The translations under genes were made by a program, and so were the position numbers. Under the pieces are notes generated by a model, which saw nothing but the letters and a program-made list of their open reading frames with translations, was not told where the DNA came from and did not search any database. 64,000 nt of DNA from Candidatus Brachybacter algidus (GTDB taxonomy: Bacteria > Bacteroidota > Bacteroidia > Chitinophagales > Saprospiraceae), in contig JADJSK010000001.1 of NCBI GenBank assembly GCA_016711705.1, positions 992,001 through 1,056,000 of the forward strand, given 5' to 3'. The first letter of the stretch is position 1. Each line of letters starts with the position of its first letter. Positions 34,493-43,337 of the stretch are shown here, piece by piece.

Positions 34493-35893
34493 TTATATGC
34501 GTGTGACTGTCACTGTGTACAGTCTTGGGATATTATCTGTAAGCTTTACTATCGGACCCATACAAGTGTCCAGGCCTATACATGGCGTCCAGGTATAGAT
34601 GATGTCATTGGGGTCAACATTGCCGGGAAAACCCGCAAACGTTCCTACGGCAGTTAATACTACAGAATCTCCCGCAGCATTGCAACCATTTGGTTGATTT
34701 GAGAATATTTCTACATTACATCCACAAGGTGGGACTACGACTATGTCAGTACAGCACACACCTTCAAAGCACACTTCCATCTGATAGATGGTAGTCTCCG
34801 TGTCTGATCCACCTACATTCACTACAGCTAAATTCCTCGGGCCAATTAAATTATCCGGGCCGGATATCACTGTCCAATTGTAAGTAGCATCTATCTGTGG
34901 ATGCCAATCTATTCCTATTGTCCTTGGGCCACATCCATCTATATCTGCGTCTGCCCTGACCATCGTTACGGTCATTGTATCATAATATGCACATCCTGCA
35001 TTGACAGCAGTAAGCAGATATCTAAAGGGATTTTTCGTGTTTGTCGTAATATTATCAAGGAAAATAGATCCAGAATTAAAAAATACGGTCGGACTATTAT
35101 TTGTCTCCAGAAAAGTGCCGGGTGCCCATGTATAAGTAAATCCGGGATCACCCGAATGTCCTATTTCAAAACGATTGGTACTACTATAACATACTACCAC
35201 ATCCTCAAGTACCTGCGTGGGAGCAGCTATCGGTGTGACAAGTATTGTATCTTGAGATTGACAAGTAGTGCCGCCAGGCAAGGTGATCGTCTTGGTTAAT
35301 ATATATTGAGTGGGTACTAGTGGTGTGGCTATCGGCCTGGCGCAATTGGTGCAGCTCAGGCCTGTAGCCGGAGTCCAACTATAAGTTGCAGGCTCGCCGG
35401 CAGTAAGTGCTGTACCTATCCGCACTCCACTTGAACCTCCGCAAAAAGATGCATCCGGTCCTGCGTCAGCACGATTAACAAACACAACTACTTGATCCAG
35501 GTTGATACAACCATTGGCATCTGTCACCGTTATGGTGAAAATCGTAGATTGAGAAACTGTGGCAATTGGGTTGGATACAGTGCTATTATCAAGTGCACCG
35601 ATCATGTCCCACTGATAACTATATCCACCGCCACCGCCACTTGCAGTGGGGTTCCCTCCTATCAGAACACTTTCTCCCGCGCAGCTGTAGATATTTACTC
35701 CGGCATCCACTTGCGGTGCAGTTAATATACTTCCTTGTATAAGGGCTACATTAGAGATAGAAATTGTGTCTGTGACAGGGTCATTAGTGCAATTAATAGG
35801 AGAATTATTAATCACTAATCTTCGGAACCATCTGTTCACAGTGCCTGTGCCGGGGTGTAGTTTTGAAGAATAGCACCCGGGATAGTAGACCAT
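34493..35893 (-). CDS. Giant adhesin, middle part, in a different frame
   Basis: 466 residues; the true reading in this frame begins at about 35850, right where the preceding frame stops. The first residues TVNRWFRRLVINNSPINC continue the N-terminal part, and the rest are Ig-like modules: GGGYSYQWDMIGALDNSTVS, EPATYSWTPATGLSCTNCAR, IDATYNWTVISG. It ends RLYTVTVTRI*, the normal end of one module, and the next frame resumes inside another module. One base appears lost on entry and one gained on exit, and at the exit the start of a module is missing. Confidence 0.75.
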   Translation of the reverse strand: MVYYPGCYSSKLHPGTGTVNRWFRRLVINNSPINCTNDPVTDTISISNVALIQGSILTAPQVDAGVNIYSCAGESVLIGGNPTASGGGGGYSYQWDMIGALDNSTVSNPIATVSQSTIFTITVTDANGCINLDQVVVFVNRADAGPDASFCGGSSGVRIGTALTAGEPATYSWTPATGLSCTNCARPIATPLVPTQYILTKTITLPGGTTCQSQDTILVTPIAAPTQVLEDVVVCYSSTNRFEIGHSGDPGFTYTWAPGTFLETNNSPTVFFNSGSIFLDNITTNTKNPFRYLLTAVNAGCAYYDTMTVTMVRADADIDGCGPRTIGIDWHPQIDATYNWTVISGPDNLIGPRNLAVVNVGGSDTETTIYQMEVCFEGVCCTDIVVVPPCGCNVEIFSNQPNGCNAAGDSVVLTAVGTFAGFPGNVDPNDIIYTWTPCIGLDTCMGPIVKLTDNIPRLYTVTVTRI

Positions 35894-37761
35894 GGACCGG
35901 TGGCTCCAACATCAGAAAACTGCCATTGGTAGGACGGTAAGTATAGACCTGACTTTACACGATTACCTGAGAGTGGTTGTATCGGCCCTCCCTGGCAAAA
36001 TGACTGAACCAATGGGGTAATGTTATTGGTGGTGTCTAATTTTGTTGTAATATTTATGACACTATATCCTGTGCCAGATACTGCATCAGGATGTAAAACG
36101 TCTGATAGATAAGCGTCAGGGGTTAACGGATAATTATTAAAAGACGATTGTCCTAAGTAATTAAAGAGATGTATTTTTCCATCTGCTGCATAGTTAAAAT
36201 CTAAGGGATAATTTGATGTGCTAGAACCACCAAACCTACTGGCAGCTGCAGGAATTCCATCTGGACGAAATACCAACATTGCAACACTTCCCTGAGTGCT
36301 ATTGTCAGTCACAGGAAAGTCAACTGAGTTTGTGTAGCCGCCAAGTAAAAAACTCCCATCAGCATTGATAGGAATATCAGTCAATCCAATAAATCTATCA
36401 GTACCGGATCCACCATAATAAGTAGAAAATACCAAAGTGCCATCCGCAGCAAATTTACTTATAAACATATCATTTTGTCCTCCTCCATAAGAGGACTGAA
36501 AGGCTCCGGCAGTTACCGGAAAATCAGTAGATTCGGTATATCCTAATAGTATAGTAGAGCCATCTGAATTTAAACCTAACCCCGGTCCTTCAATATCATT
36601 TATAAATCCAGTTCCACTGAAATAAGTAGAATATTTCAAGGAACCGTCAGGATTTAACCGAGTCAAGAAGGGGACATAACCAATCCCAAACGTCAACTGT
36701 TTTATAGCTTGATATGCATCAGGAGAAGTCGGAAAATTAACTGATTGTGTACCACCTGTAATATTAAGTACTCCAAAATTATCAACCTTGATAGTTTTCA
36801 ACGTCTCTCTAGTATTGCCTCCTAAATAGGTAGCATAAACAATGTTCATACTATTATCAAACTTTACGATAGCTAATTCATCCAAAAATCCGTTAAGGGA
36901 AGGATCTGCAGCGCCGGGCGTTATTGGAAAATCATTTGAACGTGTGAATAAACCGGTGTAAACATTGTCATTAATATCAGTTGTAATTTTAATTGCTCGG
37001 TCTTCATTATTCCCACCCAGATAAGAACTATAGATACGGCTTCCGCCAGAATTATATTTTACGATAAATCCATCAGTATTCCCCCCAAATAAAGATTGAT
37101 AAGCACCCGGCGTAATGGCCAAATCGACACTATTTGTCTCACCAACTACCAATATAGAATTATCAGAAGCGATAGCAATGTCTGAAGGAGAATTAAGATT
37201 TCCTGAACCATTATAATAAGTCCCAAAAATAAGTTGTCCAGAAGGATTGAATTTGGCTATATAAGGTTGATCAGTAGAATTGGGAACACTCGACCCGGGT
37301 GCCATAGGAAGATCCAATGAATTTGTATTTATCAATAAAACAACATTGCCATCAGGACCAACTTCCATATCTACTGATCTATCCCGACCTGGACCCCCAA
37401 AATAAGTAGCAAAAACTACTTGGTTATTGGCATCAAATTTTATCAAAACACAATCATCATTGCCATTATTCGCAGATTGATAGGCTCCAGGTGTCACAGG
37501 AAAGTCAGTATAATTTGTTGTAGTAAATAAATAGGTAGAACCATCAGGTGAATTTTTCATAACGCCATCATTAAATGCGGTACCATAAGCACTAATGTAG
37601 GTAGAATAGCACAATAGGAAGCTATCTCTTGTAGCAGAAACATCCTGGGCTTGTAGTTTTAGAAAACTAAAAACGCATAAAATGAAGAGAAGATGTTTTT
37701 TTAAGCAAAAGAAATTTTGAAATAAATCTAAATTGAATAAAGAGCGTAATAGTATTTTCAT
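35836..37761 (-). CDS. Giant adhesin, N-terminal part: signal peptide and SBBP propeller repeats
   Basis: 641 residues. The first 39 are a long signal peptide with a basic start and a hydrophobic core (HLLFILCVFSFLKLQAQ). Eight SBBP-type repeats follow, recognisable by DFPVTPGAYQS and VVFATYFGG-like pairs; they form a beta-propeller. The frame stops at 35836 just after SYQWQFSDVGATGPWSTIPG and NYTPAQAL, and continues one frame over as TVNRWFRRLV. With the other two parts the gene would encode about 3018 residues, exported by the Sec system and T9SS. The signal peptide and T9SS tail at the two ends of the block support one gene. Confidence 0.85.
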   Translation of the reverse strand: MKILLRSLFNLDLFQNFFCLKKHLLFILCVFSFLKLQAQDVSATRDSFLLCYSTYISAYGTAFNDGVMKNSPDGSTYLFTTTNYTDFPVTPGAYQSANNGNDDCVLIKFDANNQVVFATYFGGPGRDRSVDMEVGPDGNVVLLINTNSLDLPMAPGSSVPNSTDQPYIAKFNPSGQLIFGTYYNGSGNLNSPSDIAIASDNSILVVGETNSVDLAITPGAYQSLFGGNTDGFIVKYNSGGSRIYSSYLGGNNEDRAIKITTDINDNVYTGLFTRSNDFPITPGAADPSLNGFLDELAIVKFDNSMNIVYATYLGGNTRETLKTIKVDNFGVLNITGGTQSVNFPTSPDAYQAIKQLTFGIGYVPFLTRLNPDGSLKYSTYFSGTGFINDIEGPGLGLNSDGSTILLGYTESTDFPVTAGAFQSSYGGGQNDMFISKFAADGTLVFSTYYGGSGTDRFIGLTDIPINADGSFLLGGYTNSVDFPVTDNSTQGSVAMLVFRPDGIPAAASRFGGSSTSNYPLDFNYAADGKIHLFNYLGQSSFNNYPLTPDAYLSDVLHPDAVSGTGYSVINITTKLDTTNNITPLVQSFCQGGPIQPLSGNRVKSGLYLPSYQWQFSDVGATGPWSTIPGAILQNYTPAQAL

Positions 37762-38760
37762 AATGGATTAGTTTAACAGATTTTAGTATTAATTTGTGAG
37801 ATAGTGACCCAATTAAATGCTAAATTATAATTAAACCTAAATGCTTGTACACATCAAAAAAAGAATAGCCAGATTGTATAAGAATGAAATATAGCTTAGT
37901 GTATGATATTTAAAATGATAAAATTGAATAGCATCTAAAAAAGAAACTAAAGATCAATACCACAACTTTTGTAGATACATGTGACCCGGAAAACAAATAG
38001 TTTTTGATACCTTACACAAGTTGTCTTATTGCATTTTCCAGCAATAATTATCCATTATAATTGTAAGCTTTATAGTGACAATCTATAAATATTAATTACC
38101 TCATAGTTGATTGCGAATACGATTCTACCCCTTAAAGAAGAAGAGAGTTTTAGTAATGCTATGATCAGATATTTCAGTTGAGAGATAATGGATGTGTGTA
38201 TAACAAAGTGCACTAAAAGTTACATATTCGAATAAATAATTTATAGAAAGATGGATACAAAATAAAGTAGTTGATTTTTATTTGGCATATTCCTCCCTTC
38301 AGTCGGAATGACAAAATCAGAGGGGTATAAAAGGGGTGGCTACGCCGCCCCATTTCATGCCCCAATTCCATCGAACTAGCGTCTTTCCGAGCGAAGAGAG
38401 TAATTTTTATTAGCTAATTATTTTCTTTTTCGGTTTGTGCAATTTTTTGCACACACTTAATGGATTTAAAAACAGTAATGCGCAAAATATGAATTAAATA
38501 GTTGTGATTTTCTACAAAATATATTAACAGCCAGGAAGTTGCAAACGTATTTACAAATCTGACTAAAAACTATATTTCAAAAAATTAGTTCCTAAAGAGA
38601 GTGCATTTATTTTTCATACAAAATATTTATCTTTTTCAGCTCTGTTCAAAGCTCGAATTTAGAAATTACATACAATAAAAACCAATAGTCAAAAATATAT
38701 TAAGTGTTCTATTTGACTTTAATCTATAAACCAATGTATTATAAAACGAAAAAAATTAAA
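37762..38760. other. Long divergent intergenic region
   Basis: It separates the minus-strand giant gene from the plus-strand outer membrane protein. No gene is seen. A GC-richer patch at about 38285-38400 contains a strong hairpin (38333-38351) and CAGTCGGAATGACAAAA, and looks like a dispersed repeat inserted in AT-rich DNA. The remainder is AT-rich without clear structure. Confidence 0.4.
38333..38351. repeat. GC-rich hairpin, REP-like
   Basis: GGGGTGGC and GCCGCCCC pair over 8 bp with one G-U around a TAC loop. It lies in a GC-rich patch similar in style to the one at 1003-1036. Confidence 0.4.
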
Positions 38761-39531
38761 ATGAAGAATAAATTTGTAGTATCAGCATCCATTTGTATGA
38801 TTATATTTTTGAATATGATGTCAAGAGCCAATGCTCAGGCATTTATAGATTTGGAAACCGGTGCAGTTTTCACCGGATATAATAATGTCAGAATCCCGGG
38901 TGATGCAGGAACACTATTTTCTCTTAAAGATGACCTTACACCGAAACCGAATGCCTTTATTCGCTTAAGGGCTGGTTATGCGATTGGTAAGAGACATACC
39001 ATATCCCTTTTATATGCCCCATTGACCATTAAGTCAGATGGATCAATAAACAAGCAAATTGATTTTGAAGGTGTCACTTTCCCTTCTAACAGTCCATTGA
39101 ATGCCAGCTATACGTTCAATTCTTATAGAATAACTTACAGATATGATCTTGTTAAAAGGCCTAAAATTGAATTTGGCATTGGGTTCACAGCAAAAATAAG
39201 AGATGCTGAAATTGCGCTTTCAAGTAATGGATTTGCCAGTTCAAAAGCAAATGTCGGCTTCGTTCCTATTATAAACTTTAGGCTTAATTACAAAGTAAAT
39301 AACAATTTTGGAATACTCTTCGAAGGAGATGCGCTAGCGGCACCTCAAGGGAGGGCGGAAGATGTACTACTCGCCGTCACCTATAAATTCTCAGATAATT
39401 TAATGACGCATCTTGGATATCGAATACTTGAAGGTGGTGCAGATAATGATGAGGTATATAACTTTTCTCTCATTCATTATGCTTCTGTAGGCGTTTTGTA
39501 TAAATTTAAGAAGAATGTAAAAGCAAATTAG
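38761..39531 (+). CDS. Outer membrane beta-barrel protein, unknown
   Basis: About 256 residues from the ATG at 38761; an earlier start at 38704 would place 19 residues before a perfectly good signal peptide (MKNKFVVSASICMIIFLNMM ... RANAQ). The mature part shows alternating polar and hydrophobic strands with short turns, such as ITYRYDLVKRPKIEFGIGFT and LMTHLGYRILEGGADND, and ends in a strand YASVGVLYKFKKN. This pattern fits a small 8- to 10-strand barrel. No ligand can be assigned. It lies about 190 bp before the two-component genes of the metal block. Confidence 0.7.
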   Translation: MKNKFVVSASICMIIFLNMMSRANAQAFIDLETGAVFTGYNNVRIPGDAGTLFSLKDDLTPKPNAFIRLRAGYAIGKRHTISLLYAPLTIKSDGSINKQIDFEGVTFPSNSPLNASYTFNSYRITYRYDLVKRPKIEFGIGFTAKIRDAEIALSSNGFASSKANVGFVPIINFRLNYKVNNNFGILFEGDALAAPQGRAEDVLLAVTYKFSDNLMTHLGYRILEGGADNDEVYNFSLIHYASVGVLYKFKKNVKAN

Positions 39532-39660
39532 AACTAGTAAATATCAGGATCTATAGCAAAGAAAAATGTCTATTGTTAAATTGTCTCTTTATTTATATAA
39601 CCTTTATTTCTGCCTGTTTGACGTTAAAATCAAATAAACATGTTCCATAAATACTATTGC

Positions 39661-39684
39661 ATTTTAATCAAATCTTAAGAAAGC
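39661..39684 (+). promoter_or_regulatory. Putative response-regulator site, copy 1
   Basis: This 24-bp stretch matches 43254-43277 at 20 of 24 positions. Both carry two TTAA-centred halves 11 bp apart (here ATTTTAAT and ATCTTAAG), followed by AAAGC. Direct repeats at one helical turn are typical of OmpR-family sites. It lies 29 bp before a promoter-like GATATTTG, the same distance as in the other copy. Confidence 0.65.
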
Positions 39685-39712
39685 ATTAATCAACTCTTAT
39701 ACAAACTAATTA

Positions 39713-39720
39713 GATATTTG
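39713..39720 (+). promoter_or_regulatory. Promoter -7 element of the response regulator gene
   Basis: GATATTTG matches the Bacteroidota -7 consensus TAnnTTTG at 5 of 6 fixed positions. It ends 4 nt before the ATG at 39725, so the transcript would be leaderless or nearly so. Confidence 0.4.
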
Positions 39721-39724
39721 CATC

Positions 39725-40393
39725 ATGAGAATATTGGTAGTTGAAGATGAGGATGGAATCGCTGCTTTCCTTAAACAAGGCTTAGAAGAAGAATCTTTTG
39801 CCGTTGACGTTGCAAATGAAGGTAGGAAAGGACTTCAATTGGCACTTTCCGGAGAATATGATCTGTTGCTATTAGATTGGATGCTTCCCGGATTAAGTGG
39901 CATAGAGATTTGCAGACAATTTCGAAAAGAATATCAAGATACACCCATTATTTTTCTTACAGCAAAAGATACACTAGACGAAACGGTGTTTGGCCTGCAA
40001 TCCGGAGCAAACGATTACATAAAAAAGCCCTTTCATTTCGAAGAACTGTTAGCGCGAATAAAAGTGCAGCTTAGACCAAAATCCGGCGAGCATTCAATTT
40101 TTACACTTGGTGAAATTGTATTAAATACAGAAACTCATCAAGTACGAAAAGGTAATCAAGAAATAAATCTGACTCAAAAAGAATTTGCCCTTTTGGAATT
40201 TCTTATTCGCAATAAAGGAAAGGTGTGTAGAAGATCTCGCATCATAGAAAGTGTCTGGGATATACATTTTGATTACAATACAAGCGTGATTGATGTTTAT
40301 ATTAATGCTCTTCGCAAAAAGCTCATGCTTTCAGATGAAGAAAACTACATCCAGACAGTTCGAGGAATTGGATATATCGCAAAAGAATTATGA
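39725..40393 (+). CDS. OmpR-family response regulator
   Basis: 222 residues. Receiver domain with the acidic pair VVEDED near the start, phosphoacceptor D51 in LLLLDWMLPG, T in FLTAKDTLDE and K in NDYIKKPFHFEEL. The C-terminal winged helix has INLTQKEFALLEFL and DVYINALRKKL, ending VRGIGYIAKEL. It resembles CusR/CzcR-type regulators of metal efflux. It overlaps its kinase by 4 nt (ATGA at 40390). The downstream metal pump carries the same 24-bp motif as this gene, so both are likely targets. Confidence 0.92.
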   Translation: MRILVVEDEDGIAAFLKQGLEEESFAVDVANEGRKGLQLALSGEYDLLLLDWMLPGLSGIEICRQFRKEYQDTPIIFLTAKDTLDETVFGLQSGANDYIKKPFHFEELLARIKVQLRPKSGEHSIFTLGEIVLNTETHQVRKGNQEINLTQKEFALLEFLIRNKGKVCRRSRIIESVWDIHFDYNTSVIDVYINALRKKLMLSDEENYIQTVRGIGYIAKEL

Positions 40394-41760
40394 ATCTCAG
40401 TTTCAAAAACAGGATAGCGTTTCATTACATGTTGGCTACGGCAATTATCATGGCAATAGTATTTGGTGCTATTTATTTCACAGTTCAGGAAACTGTGATA
40501 AATAATCTAGACAATGAACTATCGTATGAAGCAGAGAAACATGCAGGTGAAATAGAAATAATTGGCGAGAGCATTAAGTTTGAAAATAAGGCTGAATGGG
40601 AAGAAAGAGAACATCGCGAGATACAAGTCAATCCTGTGTTCATTCAGCTCTTAGACAAAAAGGGAAGACTAATGGATAAGTCCCCAAACTTAAAAGAGGA
40701 ATACCTTTTATTTAAAAATTCAGAATACGGGGGTCATTTTGATGCCGAATTAAGCAAAAGAGCTATCAGGCAAGTACAACTGCCAATAGAACAAAATGGA
40801 AAAATAAAAGGGTACATCTTAGCCGCAACGACTTCAGAATCAGCTCAATCTGTCATCCTAAAATTGAGAAATGTTCTGGCACTGTCTTTTCTTATAGTAT
40901 TATCAGGTTTATACTTTATTTCACGTTTCCTGGCGGGAAGAAGTATCAAGCCGGTGCAAACTGTGACCAATACGATTACAAAAATCTCAAAGTTGAATCT
41001 TAAGGACCGTGTACCATTACCTCAGAATAAAGATGAGATATATGAACTTTCATTAGGATTTAATGACTTACTGGCACGAATTGAAGATGCTATTGAACGA
41101 GAACGTCAGTTTACTTCAGACGCTTCACACGAACTCAGAACTCCCCTCGCTACTTTGAGAGGTACTTTGGAAGTGCTGATTAGAAAACCAAGAACCCAGG
41201 CAGAGTATGAAGAAAAAATAAAATTTAGTTTGTCAGAAATTACAAGGATGACTACCACTTTGGAGCAGCTGCTGCTCCTGGCTCGTTTGGACACAAAAAC
41301 ATCCATTAAAGAAAATAACTTCGTTGATTTGCCGACTATCATTGATGAGTCATTGAGCTATTTTAAAAGTCAGATAGCAGAAAAAGGATTAAATATTAAT
41401 TTTGTTTTTGATCAAAAAAATGAACTACTTGTTCCTTATTATTACACCAACCTCATCATTAATAACATTTTAATTAATGCTATTAAGTATTCAAAAAAAG
41501 ATTCAAACTTAAAAATTAGCGTGGAAGAAATCGATAACCATGTAACTTGTACTATCCTGGACGAAGGGTTAGGGATCAAAGAAGAAGATTTGAAGCGTAT
41601 TTATGACAACTTCTTTCGATCTGATGCTATGGAGCACAAACAAATATCAGGTAATGGATTAGGTCTATCTATTGTGAAGAAATGTGCTGATGCTATTGAA
41701 GCAAAAATCAATATATCAAGTGTTTTAGGAAAAGGCACTTGCGTAACCATTACATTCTAA
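40390..41760 (+). CDS. HAMP-type sensor histidine kinase
   Basis: 456 residues. Two membrane helices (about 13-32 and 161-180) enclose a periplasmic sensor of about 125 residues. A HAMP linker (IKPVQTVTNTITKIS ...) leads to the H box FTSDASHELRTPLATLRGTL with H247, an N box NNILINAIKYSKKD, and G boxes ILDEGLGIKEEDL and GNGLGLSIVKK. The layout is that of CusS-like heavy-metal sensors. The sensor is rich in Glu and has two His (EEREHREIQV), which could bind metal; this is inference. Paired with the regulator at 39725. Confidence 0.92.
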   Translation: MNLSFKNRIAFHYMLATAIIMAIVFGAIYFTVQETVINNLDNELSYEAEKHAGEIEIIGESIKFENKAEWEEREHREIQVNPVFIQLLDKKGRLMDKSPNLKEEYLLFKNSEYGGHFDAELSKRAIRQVQLPIEQNGKIKGYILAATTSESAQSVILKLRNVLALSFLIVLSGLYFISRFLAGRSIKPVQTVTNTITKISKLNLKDRVPLPQNKDEIYELSLGFNDLLARIEDAIERERQFTSDASHELRTPLATLRGTLEVLIRKPRTQAEYEEKIKFSLSEITRMTTTLEQLLLLARLDTKTSIKENNFVDLPTIIDESLSYFKSQIAEKGLNINFVFDQKNELLVPYYYTNLIINNILINAIKYSKKDSNLKISVEEIDNHVTCTILDEGLGIKEEDLKRIYDNFFRSDAMEHKQISGNGLGLSIVKKCADAIEAKINISSVLGKGTCVTITF

Positions 41761-41833
41761 AAAGCATTATTAATATTCTTTACCCAAGCGTAAACTTTCT
41801 TATATAAACAAATAACTTTTAAATCTTTGACAA

Positions 41834-42541
41834 ATGAAAGATACATCAAGTGACTATCTGGATAATCATTACATACACAAAAGCAATTGGTTAAGGGCAG
41901 CAGTATTAGGTGCGAATGACGGCATTTTATCAACTGCCAGCCTTGCAATCGGAGTAGCTGCGGCGAGTAATATGAGAGAACCTATTGTCTTGGCTACTTT
42001 AGCAGGCCTGGTAGCAGGTGCATTATCTATGGCAGCAGGCGAATATGTTTCTGTCAGCTCGCAAACTGATGTTGAAAAGTCTGATATTGTTAGAGAAGAA
42101 AAAGAGTTGGAAGAAATGCCCGAACTTGAATTGCAAAGATTATCAGAAATCTATGTACAAAGAGGATTAAAGAAAGAAACCGCTATGATAGTTGCTCTGG
42201 AATTAACTGCTCATGATGCATTAGGAGCGCACGTAAGAGATGAATTAGGTATAAATGAAGTTAGTCAGGCTAAGCCATTGCAGGCAGCATGGACTTCCGG
42301 GGCTGCCTTCAGTACAGGAGGGCTTCTACCCTTATTGGTTGCTTTATTCATGCCAGTGGCAAATATGGAATATTATCTGTACGGTTTTGCTATTTTCTTC
42401 TTAATTATTCTGGGTATTTTATCCGCAAAAGCCGGAGGATCAAGTATAAAGAAAGCTCTAATTAGAATTACTTTTTGGGGCACAGTTGCAATGGGTTTAA
42501 CTGCACTTGTTGGCCATATTTTTGGTGTCAGTGTGGGTTAG
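41834..42541 (+). CDS. VIT/CCC1 family iron or manganese transporter
   Basis: 235 residues. The N-terminus KSNWLRAAVLGANDGILSTA leads to GVAAASNMREPIVLATLAGL and AGALSMAAGEYVSVSSQTDV, both family signatures. A cytoplasmic helical segment rich in Glu (REEKELEEMPELELQRLSEI) corresponds to the metal-binding domain of VIT1. Three more helices follow. VIT proteins move ferrous iron or manganese out of the cytoplasm. The gene begins 73 bp after the kinase and may be in the same transcript. Confidence 0.9.
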   Translation: MKDTSSDYLDNHYIHKSNWLRAAVLGANDGILSTASLAIGVAAASNMREPIVLATLAGLVAGALSMAAGEYVSVSSQTDVEKSDIVREEKELEEMPELELQRLSEIYVQRGLKKETAMIVALELTAHDALGAHVRDELGINEVSQAKPLQAAWTSGAAFSTGGLLPLLVALFMPVANMEYYLYGFAIFFLIILGILSAKAGGSSIKKALIRITFWGTVAMGLTALVGHIFGVSVG

Positions 42542-42843
42542 AAGTTAAAAATCAGAAGTCAGAAGTCTCCTGTAATGCATTGCTTCCAAAATCGAAATTA
42601 TAACTTGATAAGCTATATGTAAAATGTTGATTAGCACAATATCCCCTTCTGCAAGCTAGGGTTTATATATAAGTATTTTTCCAAAAAGGTCATTTCTAAA
42701 ATAATAATATAAATATTCGATTATTAACCGATTGTGAGCAAAATGAATTTTGCACGCACCAAAACGCAGATTAACCTAAGCTCAGCACTTCATAGTGAAT
42801 GATGTATACTATTTAAAGTTAAAGCTTAGATCGTGAAGCTCGG

Positions 42844-42859
42844 CGTAGGTTAACCTACG
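42844..42859. repeat. Perfect 16-bp palindrome
   Basis: CGTAGGTTAACCTACG is its own reverse complement. It forms the right end of a larger imperfect inverted repeat that starts near 42773. It could be an inserted mobile-type repeat or a protein site. Confidence 0.5.
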
Positions 42860-43253
42860 TCGTTGTGTTACCAAAGTTTACTTTGAATTAACTATTAGAA
42901 ATACACTGATTTATTTAATTGTATTTATAAAATATTAAATATCTAATGTATTATTAACTAAAGTTTCGGAGTTGCTTTTTGAATTGATATTCAATCAAAT
43001 AAATATATAACACTATTTATTTGCAATAACCTAAATAGCTGTATGCCAAATAGTTATTTTGTTTTTTAAAATTTTTAATTTTTTTTAAATGGTTTCATTT
43101 GCTGGGCTCAATCATCGAAGTTTTATTCTGAATTCTAACTTCTAATTGCTACCTTAGATTGAGCAATAGCAATATTTTTAGAGTTTATTTGTAACGCCGA
43201 AACTTCAGTTATTAAAAATCCAATAAGCAACTAAGAAACTTGAGTTAATTTAT

Positions 43254-43277
43254 TTCTTAAGCAATTCTTAAGAAAGC
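43254..43277 (+). promoter_or_regulatory. Putative response-regulator site, copy 2 (RND pump operon)
   Basis: TTCTTAAG occurs at 43254-43261 and again at 43265-43272, 11 bp apart, followed by AAAGC. The whole 24 bp match the motif before the response regulator gene at 20 of 24 positions. It ends 29 bp before the promoter -7 element, a position suited to activation by an OmpR-type regulator. Confidence 0.7.
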
Positions 43278-43305
43278 CTAGAGAATAACTTCAGAATCCA
43301 TCCTC

Positions 43306-43313
43306 TACTTTTG
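43306..43313 (+). promoter_or_regulatory. Promoter -7 element of the RND pump operon
   Basis: TACTTTTG matches the Bacteroidota -7 consensus TAnnTTTG fully. It ends 24 nt before the ATG at 43338. No TTG is seen at the usual -33 position, which fits a promoter that depends on the upstream activator site. Confidence 0.55.
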
Positions 43314-43337
43314 TCATATAATTAAATAAAAACATCC

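Larger units (their letters stand above)
42542..43337. other. Intergenic region before the RND pump, repeat-rich
   Basis: No gene is seen. It begins with an AGAAGTCAGAAGTC run. An imperfect inverted repeat (AACCTAAGCTCAGCACTTCA near 42773 and the complement TGAAGCTCGGCGTAGGTT at about 42834-42851) encloses about 40 bp and overlaps a perfect 16-bp palindrome at 42844-42859. Two copies of the CCGAAACTT motif follow (42954-42969 minus strand, 43197-43212 plus strand). The pump promoter and operator are at the end. Confidence 0.5.

Noticed and set aside
34901..35299. Plus-strand gene of about 130 codons inside the giant adhesin
   Set aside because: It lies opposite a convincing repeat protein, is Cys/Ser/Thr-rich by reflection of that strand, and has no family features.
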